A DNA stretch of 64,000 bases, taken from positions 36,409-100,408 of the forward strand of contig NZ_JADIKJ010000014.1 in NCBI RefSeq assembly GCF_044904675.1, given 5' to 3'. Position numbers and translations under genes: made by a program. The first letter of the stretch is position 1. Each line of letters opens with the position of its first letter. The stretch is from Dyella_B jejuensis (GTDB lineage Bacteria; Pseudomonadota; Gammaproteobacteria; Xanthomonadales; Rhodanobacteraceae). The notes under the pieces were generated by a model. It saw nothing but the letters and a program-made list of their open reading frames with translations, was not told the origin of the DNA and searched no databases. Of this stretch, positions 9,339-18,596 are shown piece by piece.

Positions 9339-9896
9339 TCAGGCCTGCGCGTGCCCGCGTACCCAGGCCACGTAGCGATCGACAAATCCTTGCAGGAATT
9401 TCCTGGTGTCCGGCGGGCCGATGTTGCCTTCGTCATCGATCAATCCATCGCTGAATTTGATGAATACTTCCGGCTGCCCCAACAAGGGCACGTCCAGATA
9501 GGCCAGCACATTGCGCAGGTGCTGCTGGGCCAGCGCCGTACCCGTCGCCCCCACCGAGATCCCCACGACCGCGCCTGGCTTGCCGGCGAACGCATTGGTG
9601 CCGTAGGGCCGCGAGGCAATGTCCAGCGCGTTCTTCAGCACGCCGGGAATCGACCGGTTGTATTCCGGGGTGACGAACAGCAGCGCATCCGCTGCCTTGA
9701 TCTGTTCCTTCAGCTGCCGGCATACCAGCGGATAGTCCTGGTCGAAATCCTGGTTGTAGAGCGGCAGGTTATCCACGCGCACGTGTTCGAACGACAGTTC
9801 CGGCGGAGCCAGCCGTTCCACTGCGTGCGCCAGCTTGCGGTTGAAAGATTCCTTGCGCAGGCTGCCGACCAGCACCGCTACCTTGACTGCGCTCAA
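9339..9896 (-). CDS. NAD(P)H-dependent FMN reductase (ChrR/azoreductase-like)
   Basis: A flavodoxin-like flavoprotein of about 185 residues. The FMN phosphate loop is GSLRKESFNRKL near the N-terminus, and the conserved TPEYNRSIPG lies near residue 75. These are signatures of the NADPH-dependent FMN reductase family (chromate, quinone and azo reduction). The best start is a TTG at 9896, preceded by GAGGAG with a 7-nt spacer. A TTG further upstream at 9911 overlaps the ribosome-binding site. It is convergent with ppk1 (37 bp between the stops). Confidence 0.88.
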   Translation of the reverse strand: MSAVKVAVLVGSLRKESFNRKLAHAVERLAPPELSFEHVRVDNLPLYNQDFDQDYPLVCRQLKEQIKAADALLFVTPEYNRSIPGVLKNALDIASRPYGTNAFAGKPGAVVGISVGATGTALAQQHLRNVLAYLDVPLLGQPEVFIKFSDGLIDDEGNIGPPDTRKFLQGFVDRYVAWVRGHAQA

Positions 9897-10194
9897 TGCC
9901 GTTCTCCTCAAGTAACGAACCTATCGCAACCTGCCACGTGCCGTCGCAGGCCAACGGAAGATGCGCCAGTCCTGCGCAACTTCTTGTGAAATCACCCGCG
10001 ACAAAGCACGCAGGCGCTGGCATGTACCCTGCATAGGGGTTGTGCGACATGTCGGCGAGCGTTCCATTGCTTGGCCGAAAGTTCACAATGACGGTGCTGC
10101 CGCGACAGGGGAAACCGCCCGGCGGCGGGGATACCGGGTCGTCGTGCCACTAGGGAGGTAGGCATGAGGGACCGTTCAGGAACAAGGGGTTGCG

Positions 10195-11949
10195 GTGACT
10201 AGGGACGTTTTGTCGAGAGGGTGGCGTGCGCGCAGGTGGCTATTGGCCGCCTTGCCCCTGGCCTGGCTGTTGTGGTTCTCCCTGGTCCACGCCAGCGCGC
10301 GTGCGCCGCTGAGCGGAGCGTGGCGCGAAGTGACGCGCGGCGACACCCCCGCGCAGGTATTGGCCGCTTTTTCTCACGGAACCTTAAAGGCGTTCGATCC
10401 CTCGATTCTGCAGCGATTCCCCCGCGAGGCGCTGGGCAGCTGGATCGTGCTGCAACCGGCGCCGTCCGGTTCCGGCGAGGAACGGGTGCTGTCGATCTAT
10501 CCCGCGCCCATGGGCTCGATCACCCTGTACGGCAGCAACGGCCCGGCCCGCACGCTGGCGCTCGACGATTTCGCCGCGCCGTTGCATGGGCATGGCCGGC
10601 TGGCGTTCGAGCTGGCGGTCGATCGCGGCCAGGCCAAGCCTATCCTGCTGAAGTTCGAACCCGGCGCCGCCATGGCCGCCCCCGAACGTTTTGAACTGCA
10701 AGGCCTGGATGACTACTTGCAGGAAGATACCAACTGGCTCGCTTTCGCCACCGCCTGTTTCGCGGTGATGGTGGCCATGGCGATGATGGCCTTGTGCTTC
10801 GCCCTCATGCTGCGCGACATGACCTTCGCCTGGTACACCGGCTACATGCTTTGCTATGTCGTGGTGCAAGGCGTGCAGACCGGCTTCCTGTTTCACCCGC
10901 TGGGCTTTAGCTGGCTGGCCGGATCGGAAACGCTGGTGGGCGCTGGCGCCATGGCGCTTTCGGTATCTTTCGCGGCGCTGTTCATCAGCCGCTTTTGCGA
11001 CTTGCAGCAGTTCGCCGCTTCGCTGCGCGTGCCGGTGATCGCGCTCGGCATCGCGATGCCGCTGATCGTGCTGCTGCGCTGCAGCCACATTTCCGCATTG
11101 GTGGTGATGGCGCAGACCCTGGTCAATCCGGTGCTGATACTCGGCGCCGTGCTGCTGCTGTTTACGGCCTTGGCGGCCGGCGTGAGAGGCTCGCGCCAGG
11201 CCTGGTTCTTCCTGGCCGGATGGACGCCGCTGCTGGTGCTGACCGCGATGACCGGCGCCCAGGCTACCGGCGCGCTGCCGAGCCTGGATTGGCTCAACGA
11301 TGCCAGCATCGCCATGGGCGCGTTCGAGGCGATCGTGCTGTCGCTGGGCCTGGCCGATCGCGCCCTGACCATGCGGCGCGACCGCGACAACGTGCGCGTG
11401 CTCGCCGACCGCGATGCGCTTACCAACCTGCTCAATCGCCGCGCCTGGACCGAAGCGGCCAACCGGATGCTGGCCGAGGCGACGAATGCCGAACAGCCGA
11501 TCGCCATGCTGTTCCTGGACCTGGACCATTTCAAGCTGCTCAACGATCGCCAGGGCCATGTCGCCGGGGACCGCGCCTTGATGGCGGTAGCCGAAGTACT
11601 GAGCAACGAACTGCGCCCCACCGACCTGTTGGGACGCTATGGCGGCGAGGAATTCATAGCCATGCTGCACGGCGTGAACCAGGAACAGGCGGTGCATGTC
11701 GCCACACGCTTATGCCGGCGCGTGCACCGGCTGGAGATTCCCGTCGACCAGAACGAATTGCTGTTGAGCGTGAGCATCGGCCTGGCCATGCGCAGCTTGG
11801 GCGACACGCTGGAAACATTGATCGAACGCGCCGATCAGGCCATGTATTACGTGAAGCTCCACGGCCGCAACCAGGTCCATACTTTTGAACGGCGCGCGGA
11901 AATCGCGGGGCATCCTGCACCACGCAGCAAGCACGAACCGGAAAGTTGA
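10195..11949 (+). CDS. Membrane-bound diguanylate cyclase with 7TM receptor module
   Basis: The 584-residue protein starts with GTG at 10195 (AGGGG upstream). An N-terminal membrane segment (about 15-32) is followed by a periplasmic domain of about 140 residues resembling the DISM extracellular module. A seven-helix block follows (about 185-395), then a GGDEF domain (about 405-575). The catalytic motif is GGEEF at residues 483-487, and an RPTD inhibitory I-site lies exactly five residues before it, so the protein should make cyclic di-GMP and be product-inhibited. The ligand of the sensor half is unknown. Confidence 0.9.
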   Translation: MTRDVLSRGWRARRWLLAALPLAWLLWFSLVHASARAPLSGAWREVTRGDTPAQVLAAFSHGTLKAFDPSILQRFPREALGSWIVLQPAPSGSGEERVLSIYPAPMGSITLYGSNGPARTLALDDFAAPLHGHGRLAFELAVDRGQAKPILLKFEPGAAMAAPERFELQGLDDYLQEDTNWLAFATACFAVMVAMAMMALCFALMLRDMTFAWYTGYMLCYVVVQGVQTGFLFHPLGFSWLAGSETLVGAGAMALSVSFAALFISRFCDLQQFAASLRVPVIALGIAMPLIVLLRCSHISALVVMAQTLVNPVLILGAVLLLFTALAAGVRGSRQAWFFLAGWTPLLVLTAMTGAQATGALPSLDWLNDASIAMGAFEAIVLSLGLADRALTMRRDRDNVRVLADRDALTNLLNRRAWTEAANRMLAEATNAEQPIAMLFLDLDHFKLLNDRQGHVAGDRALMAVAEVLSNELRPTDLLGRYGGEEFIAMLHGVNQEQAVHVATRLCRRVHRLEIPVDQNELLLSVSIGLAMRSLGDTLETLIERADQAMYYVKLHGRNQVHTFERRAEIAGHPAPRSKHEPES

Positions 11950-12001
11950 TACCGATGCGGCTGCGTGCGCGCAGCCGTATCGGTCATCCAGACGCAGGCC
12001 T

Positions 12002-14272
12002 TCAGTGCCGCGCGGCCAGTTTCCTGGCTGCCGCGACCACTTCCGCATCCCCCGGCAACACCAGGAACGCGGCGCCCGCCAACGGGGTGTAGGTATCCGC
12101 ACCCACTACGCGCTCCAGCGGCGTGCCGCCCAGGCCGGCTTCGACCACCGCGGTAATGATGCCCTCACCCACGCCTGCGCTCTTGCGGCCTTCGTCCAGC
12201 ACGAGAATGCGCCTGGCGGTCTTCGCCTGCGCCGCGATAAAAGCGTCGTTGAGCGGCGCCAGCCAGCGTAAATCCACCACGCGCACCTTCCAGCCCAGTT
12301 CCTGCTCGATGGTGCGGGCCGAACGCAGCGCCATCGGCACACCGTTGCCGAAGGTGAACACCACCAGGTCATCGGCGCCTTCGCCATACACGCGGCCCTC
12401 GCCCAGCGGCATCGCTTCGCCCGGCGCGGGATAGGTGAACTGCCATTGGCCGTCGCCCGCTTCGTAGAGGTCCTTGGTCATGTACAGCGCGATCGGTTCG
12501 AGGTACGCGCAGACACGGCCATCGACCTTGGCCAGCGCCAGCATGGTGCGCAGCATGGTGGCGGCATCGTCACCGCGGCTGGGGCAGCCGACCACCAGGC
12601 CGGGGATATCGCGCAAGGCCGCGATCGAGTTGTCATTGTGGAAATGGCCGCCGAAGCCGCGCTGGTAGCCAAGCGCGGCGACGCGCATCACCAGCGGGTT
12701 GCGGTACTGGTCGTTGGAAAAGAATTGCAACGACGCCGCTTCGCCGCGAATCTGATCGCAGGCATTGTGGAAATACGCCAGGTACTGGATTTCCGGCAAC
12801 GGCAACATGCCCATGTTGGCGTAGCCCTGGGCCAGGCCAAGGATCACGGTTTCATCGAGCAGCGTGTTGAACACCCGGCTGCCCTTGAACGTTTTGTGCA
12901 GGCCCTTGGTGACGGTGTATACGCCGCCCTTCTGCGCCACGTCTTCGCCGAACAGCAGGGTTTCGGGATACTTCGCCATCACCTCGTGCAGCGCCTGGTT
13001 GATCTGGATCGCCAGATGGCGCGGCGGTTGTTTTTCCGGCAGCTTGTCTTCGCTGCCGAATACGGTGATACGCCGGTCCTGATAGTCCGTGCGTTCGGCC
13101 TCGGCCTTTACTTTGTCCGGCGTGTACGGCGCCAACGGGGCCATCACATCGTCGAGGCGTTCGAGCCTGGGGCGCCGGTCGGCCTCTTCCGCGGCCATGA
13201 AACAACGCTTGCGCAGCGCTTCGTTGAGCGCCAGCAACGCCTCTTTGTCGTACACGCCCGATTCGAGCGCGATGGCAGCCGAGCGTAGCAGCGGATCGGA
13301 CGCTTCCACCGATACGAGTTCTTCGATGCTGCGCCACTCGATCTCGAAATCGGTGCCGGCGTGGCCCATGATGCGCGTGGTTTTCAGGTGCAGGAAAGTC
13401 GGGCGGCGCGTCTGGCGACAATGCTCCACCGCGCGCTGCACCTGCGCGTAGCCTTCGGCCAGGTCCAGTCCATCGGCGAAGAAATAGTCGAGATCGGGAC
13501 GATGCCGGAAATTGTTGGCGACCCAGCCGCCCGGCGTCTTCACCGAAATGCCGATGCCGTTGTCTTCGCATACGAACAACACCGGCGCCGGCAACTTCTG
13601 GTACGCCGTCCACGCAGCCGCGTTGAAGGCAGTCTGCGCGGTGGCATGGTTGCTGGAGGCATCGCCGAAGGAGCAGATGGCGATGGAATCGTGCGGGACA
13701 GGCAACGGGTGGCCAATCCGCCGTGCCTGCTCGATGGCAATCGCCGTGCCGAGCGCCTTGGGCAAGTGCGAGGCGATGGTCGAGGTCTGCGGCAATACCC
13801 ACAACGGCTTGCTGCCCCACACCTTGTGGCGCCCGCCGGACGCAGGATCGTCCTTGCTGGCGGCGAACGACAACGCCGAATCCATCACCGGATCCATGCC
13901 GGGCAATTTGCGAAACCGCTCGGCCATGAAGCCGCCGGAGCGGTAATGCAGGAAGGCCGGATCGGTATGCCGCGCAAGCCGCGCCACCATCGCGTTGCCT
14001 TCATGACCCGAGCTGCCAATGGTGTAGAACACCTTGTTCTGCACGCGCAGCACGCGCGCCATCAGGTCGAGGTGGCGCGAGATCAATTGCGATTCCAGCA
14101 GCTCGCGGAAGCCGCGTGCGTCGAGCGCACTGCCCGGCAACACCGCTTCGCTGTCGCGCGGCGTGGGCCGCACCTCGCCCTGCCACTGCTGCACGAACTC
14201 GATGAAGTTCTGGTCGACGATCTCGGCGCGGTTGAAGCCTTTGTGGCGGGCGGCGATGGGCGTGGAAGACAT
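12002..14272 (-). CDS. Fused alpha/beta E1 of a branched-chain-type 2-oxoacid dehydrogenase
   Basis: The 756-residue protein joins both E1 subunits. The alpha part (about 1-400) binds thiamine diphosphate through GDASSNHATAQTAFNAAAW. The beta part (about 425-756) begins near QINQALHEVMAKYPETLLFGEDVAQKGG and has the usual beta-subunit C-terminal half. It decarboxylates a 2-oxoacid and passes the acyl group to a lipoyl E2. Branched-chain 2-oxoacids are the likely substrates by resemblance to BCKDH E1. No E2 or E3 gene is nearby, so partners must be elsewhere. No Shine-Dalgarno sequence is obvious before the ATG at 14272. Confidence 0.9.
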   Translation of the reverse strand: MSSTPIAARHKGFNRAEIVDQNFIEFVQQWQGEVRPTPRDSEAVLPGSALDARGFRELLESQLISRHLDLMARVLRVQNKVFYTIGSSGHEGNAMVARLARHTDPAFLHYRSGGFMAERFRKLPGMDPVMDSALSFAASKDDPASGGRHKVWGSKPLWVLPQTSTIASHLPKALGTAIAIEQARRIGHPLPVPHDSIAICSFGDASSNHATAQTAFNAAAWTAYQKLPAPVLFVCEDNGIGISVKTPGGWVANNFRHRPDLDYFFADGLDLAEGYAQVQRAVEHCRQTRRPTFLHLKTTRIMGHAGTDFEIEWRSIEELVSVEASDPLLRSAAIALESGVYDKEALLALNEALRKRCFMAAEEADRRPRLERLDDVMAPLAPYTPDKVKAEAERTDYQDRRITVFGSEDKLPEKQPPRHLAIQINQALHEVMAKYPETLLFGEDVAQKGGVYTVTKGLHKTFKGSRVFNTLLDETVILGLAQGYANMGMLPLPEIQYLAYFHNACDQIRGEAASLQFFSNDQYRNPLVMRVAALGYQRGFGGHFHNDNSIAALRDIPGLVVGCPSRGDDAATMLRTMLALAKVDGRVCAYLEPIALYMTKDLYEAGDGQWQFTYPAPGEAMPLGEGRVYGEGADDLVVFTFGNGVPMALRSARTIEQELGWKVRVVDLRWLAPLNDAFIAAQAKTARRILVLDEGRKSAGVGEGIITAVVEAGLGGTPLERVVGADTYTPLAGAAFLVLPGDAEVVAAARKLAARH

Positions 14273-14370
14273 AGGGCAACAATTCTCTGCAGGAGGTGCC
14301 GCCTGGCGGCACTGGAAGAATGATCGGTTGGCGCGCCGCGTGGCCGCCGTTCACGACGAAGATAAGGTTT

Positions 14371-14838
14371 TCACAGGGCACGCAACCGCTGGATACGCAG
14401 CAAGTCCTTGGGACGGCCAAAACTTTCCAGCATGCGGATCTGCTCGCCACGCGCCGGGATGGGCACCGGCACACCCGCAACGGCAACCTGCACGATTTCT
14501 TTCACTTGTACTGGCTGCCATCCCTGGGAGCCCCGCAGCTGGAGATCGCCCATGACTTCGACCGGCAGGCCAGGAAAATGGAAACGGGCAAAGCGCGAGC
14601 GAAAACGTTCGGCACCGGCGGGCACGAAACGGGTATCCCGAAGCGATTGCCACAGCGCCATCAGGCGTTCTGCATCCGCGCTGCTCGCCAGCACATCCAC
14701 GTCCGCGACTTCGACCGCCGCGCCGGCCAGCGCCGCGGCGGCACTACCGACCACCACCCACGGATCACGGCAATACGCATGCAATGCCGGCACGCTTGCC
14801 GCGATGGCCTCCCCTAGCGCGTGGCTGACCTGGGTCAT
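14371..14838 (-). CDS. Nucleotidyltransferase-fold protein (putative)
   Basis: A 155-residue protein whose N-terminal part has the pattern of minimal nucleotidyltransferases: a hydrophobic strand, GSAAAALAG, then VADVDVL with two aspartates in a DxD arrangement. The C-terminus has GRPKDLLRIQRL, a pattern also seen in AbiEii-like and related transferases. The transferred nucleotide and target are unknown. The ATG at 14838 overlaps the TGA of the upstream acetyltransferase gene by four bases (ATGA), which indicates translational coupling. A longer frame from 14853 exists but would lie inside the acetyltransferase. Confidence 0.7.
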   Translation of the reverse strand: MTQVSHALGEAIAASVPALHAYCRDPWVVVGSAAAALAGAAVEVADVDVLASSADAERLMALWQSLRDTRFVPAGAERFRSRFARFHFPGLPVEVMGDLQLRGSQGWQPVQVKEIVQVAVAGVPVPIPARGEQIRMLESFGRPKDLLRIQRLRAL

Positions 14839-15374
14839 GACCGCCGCAGCCATTGTTCCCGCGTCTGGCTCCAGCGTTCGTTCGGCGAATCCGCATAAGG
14901 AGGAGGCAGTTTCTGCAAGCCGCGGCAGGTCGAGCCCAGGCGGCGCGCCAAGGCGCGGGAGGCGAGATTATCGGGGTGGATCGAATGGATGACCTCGCTC
15001 CAGCCCAAATGCTGGAACGCCCAGCCGATCGCCGCCACGCATCCTTCATGGGCATAGCCCTTACCCCATGCCTCGCGCGCCAGCCCCCAACCTATTTCGG
15101 TGCCCGGCCAGCCTTCCGGATGCCACGGACCGAGGCGGCCGATCCAGCGGCCGCTGGCTTTCTCGATCACCGAGAACATCGCGAAGCCCTGGATCGCCCA
15201 GGCACCCGCCAGCGTGAGGAAGCCACGCCAGGCCATTTCGCGCGACTGCCTGCCACCGATGAAACGGGCGGCTTCCGGATCGGCCATGTTCGCGGCGTAA
15301 GCGTCGAAGTCGCCGGCGATGGGCGGACGCAGGATCAGGCGTTCGGTTTCGATGCGAAGGTCAGGAATCGACAA
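14835..15374 (-). CDS. GNAT family N-acetyltransferase (RimJ/RimL-like)
   Basis: The 179-residue protein has the GNAT pattern of ribosomal-protein-type acetyltransferases: the N-terminus IETERLILRPP, a central GRLGPWHPEGWPGTEIGW, and the acetyl-CoA loop region EAWGKGYAHEG. The likely start is TTG at 15374 because the next in-frame ATG (about residue 31) would remove the first strand. Substrate unknown. The stop overlaps the start of the nucleotidyltransferase-like gene. Confidence 0.87.
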   Translation of the reverse strand: MSIPDLRIETERLILRPPIAGDFDAYAANMADPEAARFIGGRQSREMAWRGFLTLAGAWAIQGFAMFSVIEKASGRWIGRLGPWHPEGWPGTEIGWGLAREAWGKGYAHEGCVAAIGWAFQHLGWSEVIHSIHPDNLASRALARRLGSTCRGLQKLPPPYADSPNERWSQTREQWLRRS

Positions 15375-15518
15375 GGTCTTCTCTCGCTGTGCCTGTTCTT
15401 TATCTTTCTATCCCTTCGGGGAAGGACCGAGGAAAGAAGCGATCTTGCATCGTAGGTCGGGGTGCAAAAAAGCCCGATCGAGCCGGAGCAGGCCTACCGC
15501 AAGCGTTCTTCTCATCCG

Positions 15519-15542
15519 GCCCTCCCCCGAGAGGAGAGGGGC
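15519..15542. repeat. Short CCCTC/GAGGG palindrome downstream of gcdH
   Basis: Imperfect palindrome (GCCCTCCCCC near 15519 and GGAGAGGGGC ending at 15542) directly after the minus-strand gcdH stop. It resembles other CCCTCTCC/GGAGAGGG palindromes in this window (38971-38996, around 52431-52452, 54617-54639), so it is probably one member of a dispersed REP-like family that may also help termination. Confidence 0.45.
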
Positions 15543-15552
15543 GTGATAGGCG

Positions 15553-16722
15553 TCAGAACGCATTGATTCCAGTCAGCTCGCGTCCCACCACCAGTTGGTG
15601 CACGGTTTCGGTGCCTTCGTAGGTGATGACGGATTCGAGGTTCAGCGCGTGGCGGATCGCCGAATGTTCGACGGTGATGCCCGCGCCGCCGAGAATGTCG
15701 CGGCAGTCGCGCGCGATGTCGATCGCCATGCGGCAGTTGTTCCATTTCGCCAGCGAAACCTGGGTAGGTTCCATCTTGCCGGCATCCTTCAGGCGACCGA
15801 GCTGCAGCGACAGCAGCTGTGCGCCGGTGATGCGCCGGGCCATGTCGGCCATCTTCAGCTGGATGGCCTGGTTCGAGGCCAGCGGGCGGCCGAACAGCAC
15901 ACGTTCCTGGGTGTAATCGAGCACTTCCTTCAGGCAGGCCTGCGCGGCGCCGATCGGTCCCCAGGTAATGCCATAGCGCGCCTGCGTGAGGCAGCCGAGC
16001 GGCCCCTTCAGGCCTTTCACGTTCGGCAGGCGGTTGGCGTCCGGGATGCGCACGTTGTCGAAGAACAGCGCCGAAGTCACGGAGGCGCGCAGGCTCATCT
16101 TCTTGTGCACTTCCTGCGCGGTGAAGCCCTTGCTATCGGTGGGCACGATGAAACCCTGGATACCGTCTTCGGTCTGCGCCCAGACGATGGCGATCTGCGC
16201 GATGTTGCCGTTGGTGATCCACATCTTGGCGCCGTTGATGATCCAGTCGCCGCCATCCTTCCTGGCGCTGGTCTTCATATTGGCCGGATCGGAGCCGCCA
16301 TGCGGCTCGGTCAGGCCGAAGCAGCCGATGATCTCGCCCGCCGCCATCTTCGGCAGGTAATGCATCTTCTGTTCTTCATTGCCGTAGGCGTAGATCGGAT
16401 ACATGCACAGCGAGCTTTGCACGGAGGCGAAGCTGCGCAGGCCCGAATCGCCGCGCTCCAGTTCCTGGCAGATCAGGCCATAGCTGACACCGTTCATGCC
16501 GGCGCAACCGTACTGCTCGGGGATGGTGGCGCCCAGCAGGCCCAGGCCGGCAATCTCCGGGACCAGCTCCTTCGGGAACCGGCCTTGGTCGAAGCAATCG
16601 CCGATGATCGGCAGCACCTTCTCGTCGACGAAACGGCCGACGGTGTCCTGCACCATGCGCTCTTCGTCGGTGAGCAGGGAGCGGACGTCATACAGGTCGA
16701 GCGGATTCAATCGGGCTGCCAT
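15553..16722 (-). CDS. gcdH: Glutaryl-CoA dehydrogenase
   Basis: A 389-residue acyl-CoA dehydrogenase that oxidises and decarboxylates glutaryl-CoA to crotonyl-CoA in lysine and tryptophan breakdown, using FAD. Diagnostic segments are GCFGLTEPHGGSDP (flavin and substrate site), ITWGPIGAAQACLKEVLDYT, and the catalytic glutamate in YEGTETVHQLVVG near the C-terminus. The combination of RYGITWG and YEGTETVH is characteristic of GcdH rather than of short- or medium-chain dehydrogenases. The start at 16722 gives the usual N-terminus LDLYDVRSLLTDEER. The gene stands alone, without a LysR or CoA-transferase gene beside it. Confidence 0.9.
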   Translation of the reverse strand: MAARLNPLDLYDVRSLLTDEERMVQDTVGRFVDEKVLPIIGDCFDQGRFPKELVPEIAGLGLLGATIPEQYGCAGMNGVSYGLICQELERGDSGLRSFASVQSSLCMYPIYAYGNEEQKMHYLPKMAAGEIIGCFGLTEPHGGSDPANMKTSARKDGGDWIINGAKMWITNGNIAQIAIVWAQTEDGIQGFIVPTDSKGFTAQEVHKKMSLRASVTSALFFDNVRIPDANRLPNVKGLKGPLGCLTQARYGITWGPIGAAQACLKEVLDYTQERVLFGRPLASNQAIQLKMADMARRITGAQLLSLQLGRLKDAGKMEPTQVSLAKWNNCRMAIDIARDCRDILGGAGITVEHSAIRHALNLESVITYEGTETVHQLVVGRELTGINAF

Positions 16723-16959
16723 ACAGGTTCCGGAACGATGGGGAGCCCGGCATTGTAGCCGGCGGCCCATGACCGGTCATGCCGGAGTGCAGCAGCGGCC
16801 AGCTTGGCGCCGGCCGGTCGGGGCCGGGCGAAAGGTCCGCCTTGCCCGCTCTTCAGGCTTCCCGTGAAATTACCGGAGCGGCCGCGATGTGACGAAGCTC
16901 GGCAAATCCTCCCGCGCCAGCCGGATTTCGCCTGCCAATGCCGCCTTCCTTGCAGGGGG

Positions 16960-18573
16960 TTACGTCCGATCCCCCAGGATCAGCGCGGCGCCTTTTTCGG
17001 CCACCATCATGGCGGCGGCGTTGATGTTGCCGGAAGTGATGTTGGGGAAAACGGAGGCATCGACAACGCGCAATCCCCGCAGGCCATGCACTTTCAGGTG
17101 CTTGTCCACCACCGACCTCGACGGATCGCTGCCCATCGCCGCCGAACCGCACAGATGGTAGATCGAGCCGCAGTGGGCGCGGAAATAGCCGAGCATGGCT
17201 TCATCATCCTGCACGCCCGGTCCCGGCAGCGTTTCCTCCACCGTGACCGAACGCAGCGCGGGCGCCTGCATGATGCGGCGGATCAAGCGGCTGCCTTGCA
17301 GCACCTCGGCGATATCCTTGTCGGTGCTCAGGTAATTGGGATCGATCAGCGGCGCATCTTCCGCGCGAGGAGAAGCGATGCGCACGCTGCCGCGGCTGGT
17401 CGGGCGGCAGGGATTGAAGCAGAGCAGGAAGCCCGGGTATGGCTCCGGCTTGATGGAGGCCTTGTTGCTCTTGGGAATCTGGTAGGAGAGCGGGTTGAAG
17501 TACAGCTGCAGGTTCGGATGAAGCTGCCGGTCGTCGCCACGGAAGAATCCGCCGGATTGGTTGATGCTCATGGCCAGCGGGCCGCCGCGGCTCAGCAGGT
17601 ACTGCAGGCCCACCTTCAGTTGCCCGAAGCGGGAGCGCAGTTCGTCATTGAGCGTCGGAACGTTGGCCCGGTAGTAGTAACTGGCGCAAAGATGATCCTG
17701 TAGATGGGCGCCCACGGCGGGCAGATGATGCACGGCCTGGATGCCATGCTGGTCGAGCAAGGCTTTGTCGCCCACCCCGGAAAGCTGCAGGAGCTGGGGC
17801 GTGCCGACGGCGCCCGCGGCGAGAATCACCTCACGCTGCGCCTGGAAGTCCTTTTGCACACCGCCCTGCTTCGTCCTGACACCGATGGCGCGGCGTTCCG
17901 CATCGAACAGCACGCGCTCGACCCGCGCATCGGCCAGTATCCGCACATTGCGGCGCTTCATGGCCGGATGCAGGCATGCGACGGCGCTGGAGCAGCGCTC
18001 GCCGCGGCGCGTGTTGAGATCGTAAATGCCCGCGCCTTCGAACTGTGCACCATTGAAATCCGCGCTGCGTGGATAACCCAGCTGTTCGCAACCGGCGAGG
18101 AATGCATCGCAGATAGGATGCGTCTTGCCACGCATCGAGCTGATATGGATCGGGCCGTGGCCGCCGTGATAGTCGCTGTCGCCTTCCGGATGCGTTTCCA
18201 GCCGGCGGAAATACGGCAATACATCGCGCCAGGCCCAGCCATCGTTGCCACCGGCGGCCCAGTCGTCGAAATCGTGCGCCTGGCCGCGCACATAGATCAT
18301 CGCGTTGATCGAACCGGAACCGCCCAGCACCTTGCCGCGCGGCGCATATAGCTTGCGTCCGCCGAGCTGCGGTTGCGGCTGCGAGTAGTACATGTAGTTG
18401 TAGCGGGGATGGTAGTAGAGCTTGACGAAACCGCCCGGCATCTTGATCCAGGGCGAGTTGTCCTTGCCGCCCGCCTCCAGCACGAGTACCGAATACCGTC
18501 CCGATTCGCTGAGACGATCGGCGAGGATGCAGCCGGCCGAACCGGCGCCGACGATGATGTAGTCGAAGGTCAT
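16960..18573 (-). CDS. GMC family FAD-dependent oxidoreductase (choline dehydrogenase-like)
   Basis: The protein of about 537 residues begins with the ADP-binding fold DYIIVGAGSAGCILADRLSE. It carries GMC signature 1 (GKVLGGSGSINAMIYVRGQA) and signature 2 (GAVGTPQLLQLSGVG), and ends with the catalytic His/Asn region (HLCGSAAMG and DASVFPNITSGNINAA). Such enzymes oxidise alcohols to aldehydes at FAD. The ATG at 18573 is used; a TTG at 18579 is an alternative. It is the last gene of the minus-strand cluster, 23 bp after the enolase-superfamily gene, next to an aldehyde dehydrogenase gene that could complete alcohol-to-acid oxidation. Confidence 0.9.
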   Translation of the reverse strand: MTFDYIIVGAGSAGCILADRLSESGRYSVLVLEAGGKDNSPWIKMPGGFVKLYYHPRYNYMYYSQPQPQLGGRKLYAPRGKVLGGSGSINAMIYVRGQAHDFDDWAAGGNDGWAWRDVLPYFRRLETHPEGDSDYHGGHGPIHISSMRGKTHPICDAFLAGCEQLGYPRSADFNGAQFEGAGIYDLNTRRGERCSSAVACLHPAMKRRNVRILADARVERVLFDAERRAIGVRTKQGGVQKDFQAQREVILAAGAVGTPQLLQLSGVGDKALLDQHGIQAVHHLPAVGAHLQDHLCASYYYRANVPTLNDELRSRFGQLKVGLQYLLSRGGPLAMSINQSGGFFRGDDRQLHPNLQLYFNPLSYQIPKSNKASIKPEPYPGFLLCFNPCRPTSRGSVRIASPRAEDAPLIDPNYLSTDKDIAEVLQGSRLIRRIMQAPALRSVTVEETLPGPGVQDDEAMLGYFRAHCGSIYHLCGSAAMGSDPSRSVVDKHLKVHGLRGLRVVDASVFPNITSGNINAAAMMVAEKGAALILGDRT

Positions 18574-18596
18574 GAGCAAATGCCAGGTAAGGGGGC

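Noticed and set aside
9912..10194. Cyclic di-GMP riboswitch upstream of the membrane diguanylate cyclase
   Set aside because: The conserved GEMM core sequences are not seen in this spacer.
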